Notes: a model not told the origin generated them from the sequence alone. A DNA stretch of 64,000 bases from Blasia pusilla (GCA_050084515.1 CM114274.1:41478001-41542000); one strand, 5' to 3'. Numbered from the stretch's first letter, positions 47,594-59,420 are shown. A program made the numbers and translations.

Positions 47594-49274
47594 ATTGCCA
47601 AACTACGATAAATTTTCAGATGCCCACATACCCCAATGACCAGACTAAGGCCAAAGTATCCAGCGGCAAGAGAACTAGGACTGGTATGGTCCCATACATC
47701 CAAAAGTAAAGAGGTAGGAATCCAACACCCGCTATGATCTGCAAAGAACAGACCTAACATAGGTACCAAAATCTCCGAATCTTCGCTTCTCGACGGTGGA
47801 GTGATTTATCTCGTTTCCTATGGGCTGGACGTCGAGAACTGCAGCAGGAATGATAGAGCTGTGAATGACCCCACCAAAACCTAAAACAGCGATCATAACA
47901 CAGACGCGGAAAGAAGAGGATAGTCAACACTTGTCCTCGGAGACGTGAGTCTTCAAAACTCCATTACTCACTGCTGAACTCCATCTTTACATTGAGCTAA
48001 ATCTTTGACTTCCATCTAAAAACGCACCTTATCTATCCCCGACAATCACTCACTTAGTCTTACTTAAAGGCTACCAGCTTTTGCTCTGCCTAAAAGCTGT
48101 GGCTCTCAAAGCTTTTTCTGCCTCACATAAGATGAATCTTCTCATGGACATCGGGCCACTTTCAAATCAATCTTACACAAGCTCCTATTCTTGTTTTTCT
48201 TATACACAAGCTCAAGCTCTACAAACAATCAACATGTATGTCGGACCGGCACCACCTCCAATATTGCAAAACCTTCTCGTGTGCTCTTGCGATACACTCA
48301 CAATTTGACACATCTGTGTGACTACTCGTTTCGACTCGTTGGGTTTAGGAATCAAGGTTCTATACGGACGAGTCAACCACGTCAAGTTGGAAACTACGCG
48401 TCTTTGATCGCTAGGATTCTAGCTTGATAACGAAATTCAGTTACCAAACTTCCAGGTGTAAGCTGCTACTGCTCCCTGAATGGCTACTTTACGTAAGCAA
48501 TATCCAAAGCAAACTTTTAGTTCTCCCGAGTCCCAGCGGATTGTAGGAGACCAGAACAAGAAATCCAGAGCAGTGAATGCTGACATACTGCCAGATTCTT
48601 CAATTTTCACATTTTCTTCCAAGGAAATTCAAAAATCATGTCACAGGTATGTTCTCTGTGATGATCGTGGATGAGTTTCGGCTTTCGTAGTCCCTTTGAT
48701 GATAGACCTTTCCAAGTACTCTGTCCGTCTATAGGCGGCATTGATGCTATGAGTCAAAGATTAGGGGATCTGTCACACATCGTCCAGAACTTGGTCAGTG
48801 ACGAGGCCAACTCCAGCGCAGGGGACACCACACACCAGATATCCGCCCAAGGTCGATATTCCAGTCGCTCCCAGTACAAAAAAATACAACGGAGTTCTCA
48901 GATTGAACACATCGCGATCAAAAGTGGAGAGAGCTCGAGGAGAGACGACATCGCGGAGTAGAGACAGCTGAAAGCGGAGACAGCCAAAAGTGGAGAAAGA
49001 CAAAAGCGGAGCAAAATCTGAGAACAGAGTTTAGGTTTAGAGAAAATGCTCAGATCGAACAGATGGAAGTCCGAGAGAGCTCGAGAGCAAATGGAGCAGA
49101 TAGAGCTGAAATTTCTCAAACGCTGGACAAGTTCAACACAAGTCTGCAGGGTATATCTATCGAATCAAAGAGCTAATACCCACATCAAGGGACATGTTCA
49201 CCTGTTGTGAACGGAGGTCATTTACTGGAAAAACGAATCAAGATCAGATAGAATTCGTCCCTAAAGGAGTGGAA

Positions 49275-49640
49275 AATATGGGTATACGCACCTGTGCATG
49301 CATGCCGAACTTATCGAGGAGCTGGGGTTGCAAAAAAGGAGTTCCTCAAAAGCTGAACAAGTTTTTTAAACGCTGAACAAGTTCAACAAAAATATGGGTA
49401 TACGCACCAGTGTCAAACTTTTCGAGGAGCTGGGGCCGCAAATCTTCAGGATTTCCAGATCCAAGGACAACGAAACGTGCAGGATGTTGAAAAGCACAGA
49501 AAGCCACACCAACGGAGGGGGAGGGAGGCGAAAGCAGAGAGAGCCGCGGCTACACCAGCAGAGCGGGAGGAAGCCGAAAGTGGAGAGAGCCGCGACAGCA
49601 AGGGAGCGGGAGGAAGCCGAAAGCGGGAGAAAGCCTCAGA
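49275..49640 (+). repeat. diverged direct repeats near the MULE right end
   Basis: AATATGGGTATACGCACC begins at 49,275 and 49,391, each followed by a related CGAGGAGCTGGGG..GCAAA. Then GAGAGAGCCGCG...GAGCGGGAGGAAGCCGAAAG is doubled at about 49,530-49,625. These GC-rich purine repeats sit where promoter or leader sequence of the leftward gene would be expected. Confidence 0.65.
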
Positions 49641-49802
49641 CGGACGGAGAGCGTCCATCCGAGGCAGTCCTAAACATTGTCCGGACACCGTTGCAAGTTG
49701 ATGTCGTCCGCTTGTCCACCAGATGCCGTCCGTCCCTCCAACGGACAAGGATGGGGACCAAACTTCGCCGGCGCGCCCTCTCCATCCGTCTCACCCTAAA
49801 CT

Positions 49803-49986
49803 GAACGTAGTCCGTTCCGCGCCATCCGTCTTCGCACGGCGTCCGTTTCCGGACGCTGTCCTCCCTGTCTTCTGTCGCGACCTCTCCATCCTGGGGCTCC
49901 CGAACCTGGAACGTGGGCCCGACCCAGCTCGAGGTAGGCGTTACCCTACGCGCATTGATTACCTTTTCGGGACAAACTATGGCCTT
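49803..49986 (-). repeat. right terminal inverted repeat of the MULE
   Basis: Inverted partner of 37,745-37,935. It ends GGGACAAACTATGGCCTT. Relative to the left arm it has a small insertion (GGGCCCACG-like) and scattered substitutions. No third copy of this repeat is present in the window. Confidence 0.9.
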
Positions 49987-49989
49987 ATC

Positions 49990-51355
49990 CTCCACTCTCC
50001 TCGTTTCTCTCATTCCCAACTCGACGCCATTCTCTCACTCTCCTTCCTTTACCTCTTCTCGCTCCTGCACTCAACTGTAATTGACGCTCTTGACAGTGCC
50101 CTCTCAATTCTTTTACGCACTTAAGAGCGCACCTTGACCTCAAAGCGCTCAAGTGCTATTGCGGTCAGCTATTATGTGGTGGTTGTTCTCTAGTCGATGC
50201 AGGCTTGGGACACTCTAACTTGGGGCACTCTGACCCTCTCACCTACTCTCGTCTCATCCTAAAAGCAACACTCCACGCATGCTTTGCACACCACACTCTA
50301 CACCATCGGATTCTGGCGGCGCTCCTAAACGTCCTCAATGCTCGTTTCATTGAGGTTGCTCGTCGTGCAATGTAGGGATATGTGCCTTATGAGAGTTTTA
50401 TCTCATGGCCATGGAGGGAGTCATTTTCAGAGTAGTTGTCAAGGCTAGAGCACTATATGCCTATGATCCGATTTGGCTTAGGGTGCATTTAGGGTTGCAT
50501 ATGCTTCAAGTTTTATGCAAGTAGGGTAGGTGTTGTCTGCAATTGGCTACATTTTGGAGCCTCTCATCATACACAACCGTGCAATAGTCTAGAGTACTCA
50601 AAGCTTATGACTAAAAGACAGCGAGGGGCAGAGTTTTAAGGGATATTCACAACTTTCACCCCAAGTAGCTTTCATTCCCCAAGTTAGCTTTACATGGCAA
50701 TCTCTTCTCCGCAACTCATGATCTACATACTTGGGCTCTCTTATCTATGAAGGTCACATCATTATCTGAATATTCCCCTTTTGCCCTTGAGGTGATTTCT
50801 TTGTCCTCTCTAGATTTGGGGCTTATGATGATCCACTTGAGATCTCCTCCTCGTTGGTGAGCGTAGCTCTTCTAAGTTGGGATGTGGGGTTTTAGAAGCT
50901 TCTTAGTAGATGCTCCCTCACTCGTGTATTCTCTTTGATTGCTAGGTCTCCTCACCTAGTAGGGGGAATCCTTTCAACCTCTATAACAACGTCTTTTCCC
51001 TTCAATTGGCTTTAGAATATACCCCTTGTCTAATAACGCAAGGTATCCTCTAGCATGGAGGGAGTCTTTTATCACATGTTAGAAGCCCGGAGTATGGTCG
51101 GGGTGAGTCTCTCTCCCCAAGGAGGACTATTGCGAAAGTGCAACTTCTTCCACTTACTTAAGTGGATACAATTTTCTTGAGATATAGGAGACCATTTTGA
51201 ACTCTCAAATGGTTGGAGATCAATTGACTTTACATCGAAATGCTTTTTCAAGTAGAAACCTTGGAGACACTCTTTCCCTTACCTTGTGATGACTTCTTTG
51301 TTGTGATTCCTATTGCCATGGTTAGGTAGCTTTCTTTTATTGTGCAAATTTGTTG
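49990..51355. other. gene-free stretch between MULE and retroelement cluster
   Basis: No supported gene and no recognised repeat. It is moderately pyrimidine-rich, with only short frames. Confidence 0.45.
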
Positions 51356-51359
51356 AGAA

Positions 51360-52118
51360 TGTCATGTGCATACACATTGCTATACAACCCACCTTGCTGG
51401 TCACATCTACACACCACATAACACCGATCTTCTCAACACACGGGTCGATCTATCCATAAACCAAACAACTCACACATAAACATTGAGACCCCACAACAAA
51501 AATAAGAGCAAAAATGACATACCCGGCCTAAAACTCCACTTCTGAGTCTACATTAGCATATTAAGCCTCGTCCACCTTGTCATGTCATGGAATCCGGACC
51601 CTAATACCTTGGTCCTAACCCACATACACGAGCGATAATGGTGCTCCAACCGCCCAACATGAGAAAGATGGCTTGGAAAAGCCATATCTCTCCCTTGTAT
51701 AGGTGTGGATAGAGCCAAAAGGCTCTTCCCTTGAAAATAGCAACCCTCCTAGTAACCTACGCGCACAAGTTACCAGGGGTAGGTGACATGCTGAATAAGT
51801 CACTCGACTTTAAAAGATCCCAACAAGAAAGTGGCAAAAAAAAACCTTCCTAGCAAAACGGACCTATCCTCAATCTCATCTCACACCTCGAGACGGAGTT
51901 ACACTCAAAATAGTCTGCTGGCTCTCTATGTCGTCGCCATGATAGATCTCTATCTATAGGCTACTAAGATGTGACAATTATCGTGCGCATACAAATTGCT
52001 ACACAACCCACATTTCTGGTCATATCTACACACCACAAAACACCAAACTTCCCAATACACCGGTCAATCCATCCATAAACCAAACAACTCACACAAATAC
52101 ATCGAGATCCCACAACCG
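51360..52118 (-). repeat. LTR region (3' LTR) of a retroelement, minus-strand orientation
   Basis: Read on the minus strand, this region repeats the sequence found twice at 58,157-59,420. It has the same pair of hairpins around a TATA-like site, the same TGTCACATCT box, and the same GTTTTAGGCCGGGT block (at about 51,520). A purine-rich CTAGAGGGGCGG tract (52,117-52,128) at its upstream edge fits a polypurine tract. The first part (about 130 bp) is repeated at the far end, as in the other locus. Confidence 0.75.
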
Positions 52119-54760
52119 CCCCTCTAGTTGGCAGCTCGGTCTTCCTAACTCCAGATAGTAATACCTATGTACCTGACATGATCTGCTATCCTATAGACAT
52201 CTATTACCATTGGTGCCGTCATACCCGTAACACTTCCAGACTACCGCAATACGCCGTGTTGATCTCTCCGAAGAGATCTAACACTCTCTTATCATATTCC
52301 AAACATAAGCACGGCTCCACGCGTGCCTCAAGAACTCATCTACACTCCACGCATCTCAACGCTTGTCCCCAAAAACAATAAAGAAGCTCTGCATCATGGA
52401 AAGAGATATCCATCCTGATATGTCTCTCCGTGGGACTATCCAATATGAGAATATCCTCCACATATTTGCTCCTCTCCCTGAACCCTCATGATTAGCTTAC
52501 ACCACCTATGAATGTTGCCAACGTGATCACCATATCCTCATGTGCTCGACCACCACTACTCCGTGCAAACAACACGGGTATATGGCTCACTCATCTATCA
52601 CCTGATCATCACCGTGGCCAATAAGAAACGGTCTCCTCCCAAAAATCCAAAATGAAACCAAGGGGATACAACACTGTTCTCCCTACCAACACATCATATG
52701 ACTCTATCGGTGTCGTAATCTCCAGAGTGTGCACCATCGCACTATCTTACTCATGCTCTGGCTGGAGTCTAACCACCAACTCTTGTCAAGTCATATAGTG
52801 CGTGGGTACTACATCCCCAATAGAGGTGTGTATCTAAAAGGGACCATCCTCGATGGTTCCTTTTCGTAATCCCAACGCCAAACACGCCGCCTTCCCTAAC
52901 ATCATGCGCTCCCAAATCAAGTAAGACGCATAGCGGGTGGTACACCGTACATGTGGGACTAACCAAGCAAAAAATCCTCCACGGTTATCCAAAAACACCA
53001 TATCTAGTATGATCATGGCTAGCTCTATTTCTGGCCTAGTTGGCATATCTACCAACTTCGCCGATGCCGTATGCCATGACTGAATGTGGGACGTCCTGAG
53101 CACGTGCTCCAAGGAAAAGACCACCACCTCATCAACTACCTCTGAACGAGAGGCAATCAACTCTCCACGCTCACACCACGTGGCACCCAGTTGGAATACC
53201 TCCGCTGGTCCAACTCCCAACGTTGCCAACTCTATGGCAAAAAGCAACGGAGTCTGGAACCCTAGTGGCCACCTCCAACAATAAAATATATTTTTAATTT
53301 TTGCTGGTTGACACTAGCTCCACCCAAGCCGGCATAAGAGTCATCTCTCCAACTTCTCGTGACGTCGTCGCACCTATCCTACAAGTGGATACTACCGGTC
53401 TTTGAGGCACCATCGACAGTGTATGAAGCGCCTCTAACAATGTGAACGACTAAGGAACCCTGGCCTGCCGTCCATCAGTCCCCTCTTATGGGTCAATCTC
53501 AATCCCACCTCTCAATGGCTCCTTTACTCTCGCAACACCTCGAATCACCACTACAAAAACCTCAACCTAAGCCACACTACACTTAAATCCCATCCCCGTG
53601 GAATCCTCATCAGCATCGTGGTAAGATGTGGAGGCTAGCGCCATACTAGCTATTCTTGGATCCGGACTTGCCTATAGTTGCATCATTGTTATGGCAGAAA
53701 TCCTCTGCTCCAATTGATCGATGCGCATAAGCAACGCAGCATCGAGTGCCCTTGCATGCACCGGCCTGCTGTCGTGGTATCGGTGCATGCAAGGGCACCT
53801 ATGGGTCTAGTCCTACTTTTCGACCTGTCAAATCCCACGAAAATATTGTGATCATCACCTACTTCTCACTCATATTGAGCTCTACTCGCTCAGACAACTC
53901 ACAAACCACCTTCAATGTCTTTGACATGTGAAGCAACATTGCATCCCAAACTCTTATCTTTAGCTCTTCGTCCAGCATCCCATACAAATATTGCACTAAT
54001 TGCGCCTCAGTCACCCCATATCTGGCAACGATCAACTGTTGCATGTGCGTGAGCGCCTCTCTCAAACTCTCACCTAATCATCGTTGAAAATCTTGTAGAC
54101 TCTCCAGCTTGTCGGTCCGCATGCCCTCATAGCTCCTCCCCAACTGTCGGAAGAACTCCACTGTAGGACTGAAACTAGGCGGCCCTCTACTACTAGAGGT
54201 ATTTGCCACCTCATCCACCTTAGTGTCCTTCTCCACATCTAGTCCACAAGTTGATGGTGTAGGCCTCTCTACCCTCACTATTCCATCATACGCCTTGCAA
54301 CCATTAGTGGATACAAACCTTGGAGCCTAATACATCCTCTAGGCATCGATCTCCAATGAATATAGCGATTCCAATTCCATGCACTCATCCATCCGAGGAC
54401 CCTCCACGTACTAGAACAAACCCTTCAATGCCATGGTTGAACATTGTAGGGATCTGTATCTCTTGGAAGTTGCATCGAGTATCGAACTCGTAGATTAAGT
54501 CATCTAAGTCGATGGTGCCCACCGCACCCAAGAAAAAATGTATGCCCCTTTGGCCCATGTCGTCCATCTCCTGCCAAATGACACTACCTCCATCTGCGAT
54601 CTCGTCACCAGACCCTATGTCTACTGATGACGATCCAGCTATCCATGGAAGTCGAGATGGCTCCTCACTCAAAACACCTCCATATCTCATCCCACTCCGT
54701 GTCATACCATCACTACTTGCGCTACCCCGTTCTTTTGAACCCTGAAAGAACGCTGTCGTG
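52119..54760 (-). pseudogene. retroelement gag / protease remnant
   Basis: From right to left there are gag-like frames (54,278-53,859). They show FFRQLGRSYEGM, LQDFQ, LGESLREALTHM, ARYGVTEAQLVQYLYGMLD and TLKVVCELSERVE, the helical pattern of retrotransposon gag, with stop codons between. Further left (53,247-52,834) is a 137-codon frame of uncertain identity. Then ESYDVLVGRTVLYPLGFILD (about 52,640-52,720) may belong to a protease-linked region. No reverse transcriptase or integrase lies between this and the LTR at 52.1 kb, so the copy is internally deleted. The gag identification is moderately firm; the rest is tentative. Confidence 0.55.
53746..53798. repeat. perfect foldback, 18-bp arms
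   Basis: 53,746-53,763 (GTGCCCTTGCATGCACCG) is the exact reverse complement of 53,781-53,798, around a 17-nt loop. It lies within the decayed gag region. A perfect foldback in otherwise decayed sequence must be younger than the element. Confidence 0.95.
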
Positions 54761-55279
54761 ACAACTCAATCTTACTCGCTCAAGCACTCAGACTCACCAA
54801 GAGTCTCCCACACTCCTCAATAGCTCACCTACGCTAATGGTAATCTTGTGATGACATACCCGACTTCACGCACACTCAACACTCGGGCTCACTCTGAGCC
54901 TCCCAACTAACATAAGCTAAGTCACAATATATACTCTCGGGTCATACACGCAACCCCTACTCGAGAACCGCCGTATATTTACCAACATGCTACACATGAA
55001 AGGAGTCTACACTCGTCATCATGACTAAAGCCATCCAAGACTAGCTTTACCCGATACCCGACACCCTAAATGACAAAAAATAAGTGCACGAACAAGGACT
55101 CATATGGGTAACCTGATAACGCCTGCCCTCAATCTACTCAACTATCAACATTGACTCCTCGAGATGGCTTAAGAACCTCCACAACACAACCATCTCCTCC
55201 CATAGCAAGTCGATCCTCTCATCAATAGATGCGGATCTCCCGTCGGCATCAGCATACTACCACTCCATCATCAACTCTC
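54761..55279. other. short gene-free junction between two retroelements
   Basis: No coding feature could be read. It separates the gag remnant from the Ty1/copia LTR and may hold a leader of the former or the end of the latter. Confidence 0.35.
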
Positions 55280-55560
55280 GGTGCTGTAGAAAATTGCTCT
55301 CACTCTCACACACCACCATGAAGAAATTTTTTTGCAATGAGAGAATGAGTGGAGGCTGGTCTCCTTCTCAATTATATAAGGTATGTACAATCAACCCTAA
55401 CCCTAATCTTAACCATAGTCTCGAATTAAACTAACTATGATTAACTAACCCTAGTTAAAATAATTGCGCTTAATTGACTAACCAAGATTAAGCTTCCCTA
55501 CTTCGTGTAAGTACCAAATATAGTAATTATAATGTCTCATGAGCTTTACTGCAACTCAAT
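55280..55560 (-). repeat. probable 3' LTR of the Ty1/copia element
   Basis: On the minus strand this lies directly after the RNase H region. It carries a TATA-like CCTTATATAATTGAG followed by a transcript-start-like segment, as expected for an LTR. The matching 5' LTR would be beyond the right edge, so the limits are uncertain. Confidence 0.45.
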
Positions 55561-56656
55561 CTTCAATATTGCCCCTCAAGCTCATATCGATATCTCTAAC
55601 GCCTAAATCCTCTCTAAACATCTCAAACTTATCTCTAGACAATGCCTAAGTAAAGATATGAGCAATTTGGTGATCTATATCTATATACACGAGATCAATT
55701 TCTCTTACAAGCACTTTCTCTCTGATAAAATGATTGTGCATCTCAACATGCTTTCTACGAGCATGAAACACAAGGTTATTAGCAAGCTTGATGCTACTAA
55801 TATTGTCTGCATATATTACACTAGGTCCTAAGTTACTAACACCAATCTTAAAAATAATCGATGAAGCCATACCACTTCACGTGCTGCATTGGTTGCTCCT
55901 CTGTATTCAGCCTCTATTGAAGATTGTAGATTGCTTCTTTGAAGCCCAACTTATAGCCGCGCTTCCCAAAGTAAACGAATAACGAGATGTGGAATGTTGA
56001 TCAGACACGCTTCATGCCTAATCAGCATCTGTGAATCCTTGTAATTGTAAACTCGGAGAAGGTTTAAATTGAATTCCAAATTGAACAAAGAATTTCACAT
56101 ACCCTATTATCCTTCTCACAGCATCAAGGTGAGGATTTTGAGATGCTTGCATAAATTGGCTCATTAGGCCAACTGCAAAGCTCAAATTTGGCCTGGTTAT
56201 AGTCAGATAGATCAAACTTCCAACCATGCGCCTATATATATTAGAATCTGCATGCAACTCTCCTTCATCCACTCTTAGCTTCACACTCTCATCCAACGGT
56301 GTAGAGATTGGCTTACAAGCCGTCATGCCATATTTTAAAAGCATGTGAAGTGAATATTATCGTTGTAGTAACCACATGCTCTCTCCAACCTTAATAAACT
56401 CAACACTAAGGAAGTACTTGAGTTCTCCTAGGTCCTTCATATCAAATTCTGCCTATAATTCTTCTTGGCTTGTTGTACCATATCCTCAGTACTCCAAGTA
56501 ATCAAGAGGTCCTCAACATACAATACAATGATAATTTTATGATCTTGTCTTCTCAAGACATATAATGAGGAATCATAATCACATACCCTAAAACCCAACT
56601 CTTGTAGTACGCATGTAATCTTGCCATACCAAGCTATTGCACCTTGTTTGAGCCCG
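55561..56656 (-). pseudogene. Ty1/copia pol: C-terminal reverse transcriptase and RNase H
   Basis: Right to left: YGLKQGAIAW (56,656), the catalytic box as LYVEDLLIT (usual form YVDD, so one catalytic Asp is Glu), KYGMTACKPISTPLDE, then YRRMVGSLIYLTITRPNLSF. Next is the RNase H domain with ADNISSIKLANN and FHARRKHVEMHNHFIRE, then HQIAHIFT. These are standard copia landmarks in the right order. Several frames are used and stops intervene. The frame breaks off at 56,656, where foreign sequence begins; the N-terminal part of the same polyprotein resumes near 62,438. Confidence 0.88.
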
Positions 56657-56699
56657 TATTATCGTGCGCCTACTTTCCTTGAAAGTTAATCTTTGTTAT

Positions 56700-57660
56700 T
56701 GCGGAAGCGTGCGTTTAGTAGGTCACGCTCTCAACATTGATCTACATCCAAACATGCACTCTGGCTAGTCGGATCAAGATCAATCATCATGCTAACTTTT
56801 CAAGTTCTCATCTTGGTCTCTCATCAAGTTCAACCTTCCTAGTTTCACGATTTATAACACAGGCAAGTCTCGAAAGACTTTGTATGCCACGCTTGGATTC
56901 CTACTCAACAGAACGAATCACGGGTCGGAATCCAGGCGTGGCTTTCAAAGTCCACTCCTTTGGATCAGGTTTGGATTTCGAGCTCCAACGCCAAACTCCC
57001 ATTCTATCTCGGGCCTTTGAGACGCCGTTTGGTGCTCAAAGTGGGATTTTTGTTCCAAGACATCTTGGAGAGACTTCCCCGTACTAAATTGGCCCTCAAC
57101 TAGATTGCTCTCACAGTTTTTTCGGCCAATATCTCACCTTGTACTCATGCGTTTGCTGATATCTCTGGTAGGTTGGATGCGTCTCAAGATAATCTTTCGA
57201 ACACGCCTTTACTTATCCTGAATTCATCTTGGTACTTAACGTTATGGTCCAGAACACAGTCAAATTTCCCAAACGCTAGTCGTTTTCCAAACTGGTTCTC
57301 ACCTCTTTGGCAACCAACCTTCCAAGACTCAACTCATTTCAAGTCTAGGTTCATGTTTGGTCTAGGTTTCCTTGTCGTGATCACTAACTCTGTTTTGCAT
57401 TTTGTCTCTTGGACTTTTCCAAAAGACCTTCCAAAAGCCTCTCCAAAGCGCAATCATTGCAACGTGAGTCAACTTGAGTTCTGATGTTCCGCTTGGCGCC
57501 TATTTGGGTGTTCATTCGTCCCTTTGAGGGAGGGACGTTCTTGAGGATAATTGTATGATGAGAAGTCAATACCGAATGTTCCTTTAAAGCCTTTGAAGTC
57601 TGAAAGTAGCAGTATGATAGAGAAAGTGATAGATGATCTATTTGACTCAGTTTTGAGAAA
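56700..57660. other. left part of the insertion, no recognised gene
   Basis: Frames at 56,737-57,087 and 57,173-57,484 (+) have low-complexity Ser/Phe/Leu composition and no motif. I do not call genes here. It is possibly untranslated or decayed retroelement sequence. Confidence 0.4.
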
Positions 57661-57690
57661 GTGAGATGCAAGCTGATGCCATGCGGTTGT

Positions 57691-57720
57691 CCTGGTATGG
57701 ATGCAGGAACACGAACGAGA
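57691..57720 (+). repeat. 30-bp exact direct repeat, copy 1
   Basis: These 30 bases (starting CCTGGTATGGATGCAGGAAC) are identical to 62,310-62,339. The flanks do not match. The two copies lie 4.6 kb apart, near the left part and close to the right end of the composite insertion. Confidence 0.9.
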
Positions 57721-57748
57721 TTACGTATATTTATAGCAAGCAGACCCC

Positions 57749-58081
57749 ATGACGCTAGATGTCACTGCAGGGCGCACGATCCTACGTGTGCGCGAGGTAT
57801 TACCGATCAGATTCCTCATGTTGGAGGGACGGGATGGTATGGTTTGGAAGGATCATGTGCGCAATTGTGCGCCATGTCATCTTCCGAACATAGATGGGAC
57901 GGTGGATCCAAGCTTGGTAGTGGTACCTGCAAGCTTGAGGTGTATGTTGTGCGGATTTGCGAGGGATGCAGCCACCATATTGGTATGTGATGGTTGTTCT
58001 CGAGGGTGGCATATGTCATGTCTGACCCCCCCTCTTGATGTGGTTCCCAGAGGAGGATGGATGTGTCCGAGATGTGTATAG
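57749..58081 (+). pseudogene. PHD-finger C-terminal fragment of a retroelement polyprotein
   Basis: An open frame of 110 codons ends in a complete PHD zinc finger. It has CMLCGFARDAATILVCDGC, then WHMSCLTPPL and WMCPRC one residue before the stop, which supplies the Cys4-His-Cys3 ligands in order. The finger is followed within about 80 bp by a polypurine-like tract and LTR sequence, so it is the 3' end of a retroelement coding region, not a host chromatin gene. PHD fingers next to the pol region are known in some plant and algal LTR elements. The finger is intact, although reverse transcriptase and integrase are absent upstream. Histone binding would be its expected role. Confidence 0.75.
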
Positions 58082-58156
58082 GGTAGTAGGTCCTATCAGA
58101 GAGATATGATATTTTCTATTTGGAGTTAGGGAGATCAAGTGCCAGCTAGGGGGCGG

Positions 58157-58780
58157 TTGTGTGATCTCCATCTATATGTATGAGTTGATTTTTTTACATG
58201 TGTGGATCGACCCGTGTGTGTGGGGAAGATCGGTGTTGTGTGGTGTAGATGTGACGAGCGATGTATGTTGTGTAGCGATATGTATATGTACGACAACTGT
58301 CACATCTGAGTAACCGATAGGCCGAGATCTATCGTGGATAGGGCGTAGGAGCCAGCGGACTATCTTGAGTATAACTTTGTCCCACAGTGTCGGATGAGGT
58401 TGAGGATAGGTCCATTGTGTCAGGAACGTTGTTTCTGACAACTTTCATATTGAGATCTTTTACATCCGGGTGACTTGTTGACCAGGTCACCCGCCCCTGG
58501 TAACCTGTGCGTGTAGGGTACCAAGGGGAGGGCTATTTTTAGGGGAAGAGCCTTTTGGCTCTTCCCAACCCTATATAAGAGAGGAAGATGGCTTTCCTAA
58601 GCCATCTTTTTCATGTTGGGCCGTTAGAGCACCTCCCTTCTATGTGTGTGAGATAGGACTAGGGTGCTAGTGTCCGGATTCCTTGATAGCACAGGGTGGA
58701 CGAGACTCGATATGCTGATGTAGATTGAGGAGTGGAGTTTTAGGCCGGGTGTGCCGTTTTTACTACTCTTTATTTTTGTT
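58157..58780 (+). repeat. LTR copy 1 (tandem)
   Basis: It begins after the purine-rich CTAGGGGGCGG (58,146-58,156). It contains TGTCACATCTGAG (58,299), a 10-bp-arm hairpin (58,543-58,566), TATATAAG (58,572), a second 9-bp-arm hairpin (58,585-58,608) and the GTTTTAGGCCGGGTGTGCC block. LTR copy 2 follows directly. Exact ends are uncertain because the ends do not give a clean TG...CA pair. Confidence 0.75.
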
Positions 58781-59420
58781 GTATGATCTCCATGTATATG
58801 TATGAGTTGATTTTTGTACATGTGTGGATCGACCCGTGTGTGGGGAAGATCGGTGTTGTGTGGTGTAGATGTGACTAGCGATGTATGTTGTGTAGCAATA
58901 TGTATACGCACGACAAAGACATGAGATGCCAAATAGAGAGTTGTCACATCTGAGTAGCTGATAGGCCGAGATCTATCGTGGATAGGGCATAGGAGCCAGT
59001 GGACTATCTTGAGTATAACTTTGTCCTGCGGTGTCGGATGAGATTGAGGATAGGTCCGTTGTGTTAGGAACGTCGTTTCTCTTAACTTTCATGTTCAGGT
59101 CTTTCACACTCGGGTGACTTGTTGAGCAAGTCATCCACCCCTGGTAATCTGTGCGCGTAGTTTATCATGAGGCTAGCTATTCTTAGGGGAAGAGCTTTTT
59201 GGCTCTTCCCAACCCTATATAAGGGAGGAAGATGGCTTTCCCAAGCCATCTTCCTCATGTTGGGCGGTTGGAGCATCTCTCTTGTATGTGTGTGAGATAG
59301 GACTACGGTGCTAGCGTCTGGATTCCTTTATAGTGCAGGATGGATGAGGCTCAAAATGCTGATGTAGATTCAGGAGTGGAGTTTTAGGCCGTGTGTGCCA
59401 TTTTTAGTACTCTTTATTTT
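58779..59420 (+). repeat. LTR copy 2 (tandem)
   Basis: It is about 90% similar to the preceding copy over its length, with TATA at 59,216 (644 bp after that of copy 1). A 22-bp segment absent from copy 1 lies just before TGTCACATCT (58,942). It stops matching at about 59,420. Both are in the same orientation as the PHD frame. Confidence 0.75.

Larger units (their letters stand above)
37745..49986. mobile_element. large Mutator-like element (MULE), about 12.2 kb, MuDR-like layout
   Basis: The element is bounded by long inverted repeats starting AAGGCCATAGTTTGTCCC on the left and ending with its complement on the right. The left part encodes a MULE transposase (+). The right part encodes a multi-exon second gene (-), so the two converge, as mudrA and mudrB do in maize MuDR. 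A proteasome alpha-5 exon has been captured in the right part. Possible 9-bp target duplications are TTATTCTCG (37,736-37,744) and TTATCCTCC (49,985-49,993), 7 of 9 matching with a 2-nt offset against the repeats, so the insertion is old. All reading frames are disabled. Confidence 0.85.

Noticed and set aside
57749-58081. PHD protein as a host chromatin gene
   Set aside because: It ends immediately before a polypurine-like tract and LTR sequence and lacks any other host domain, so a retroelement origin fits better.
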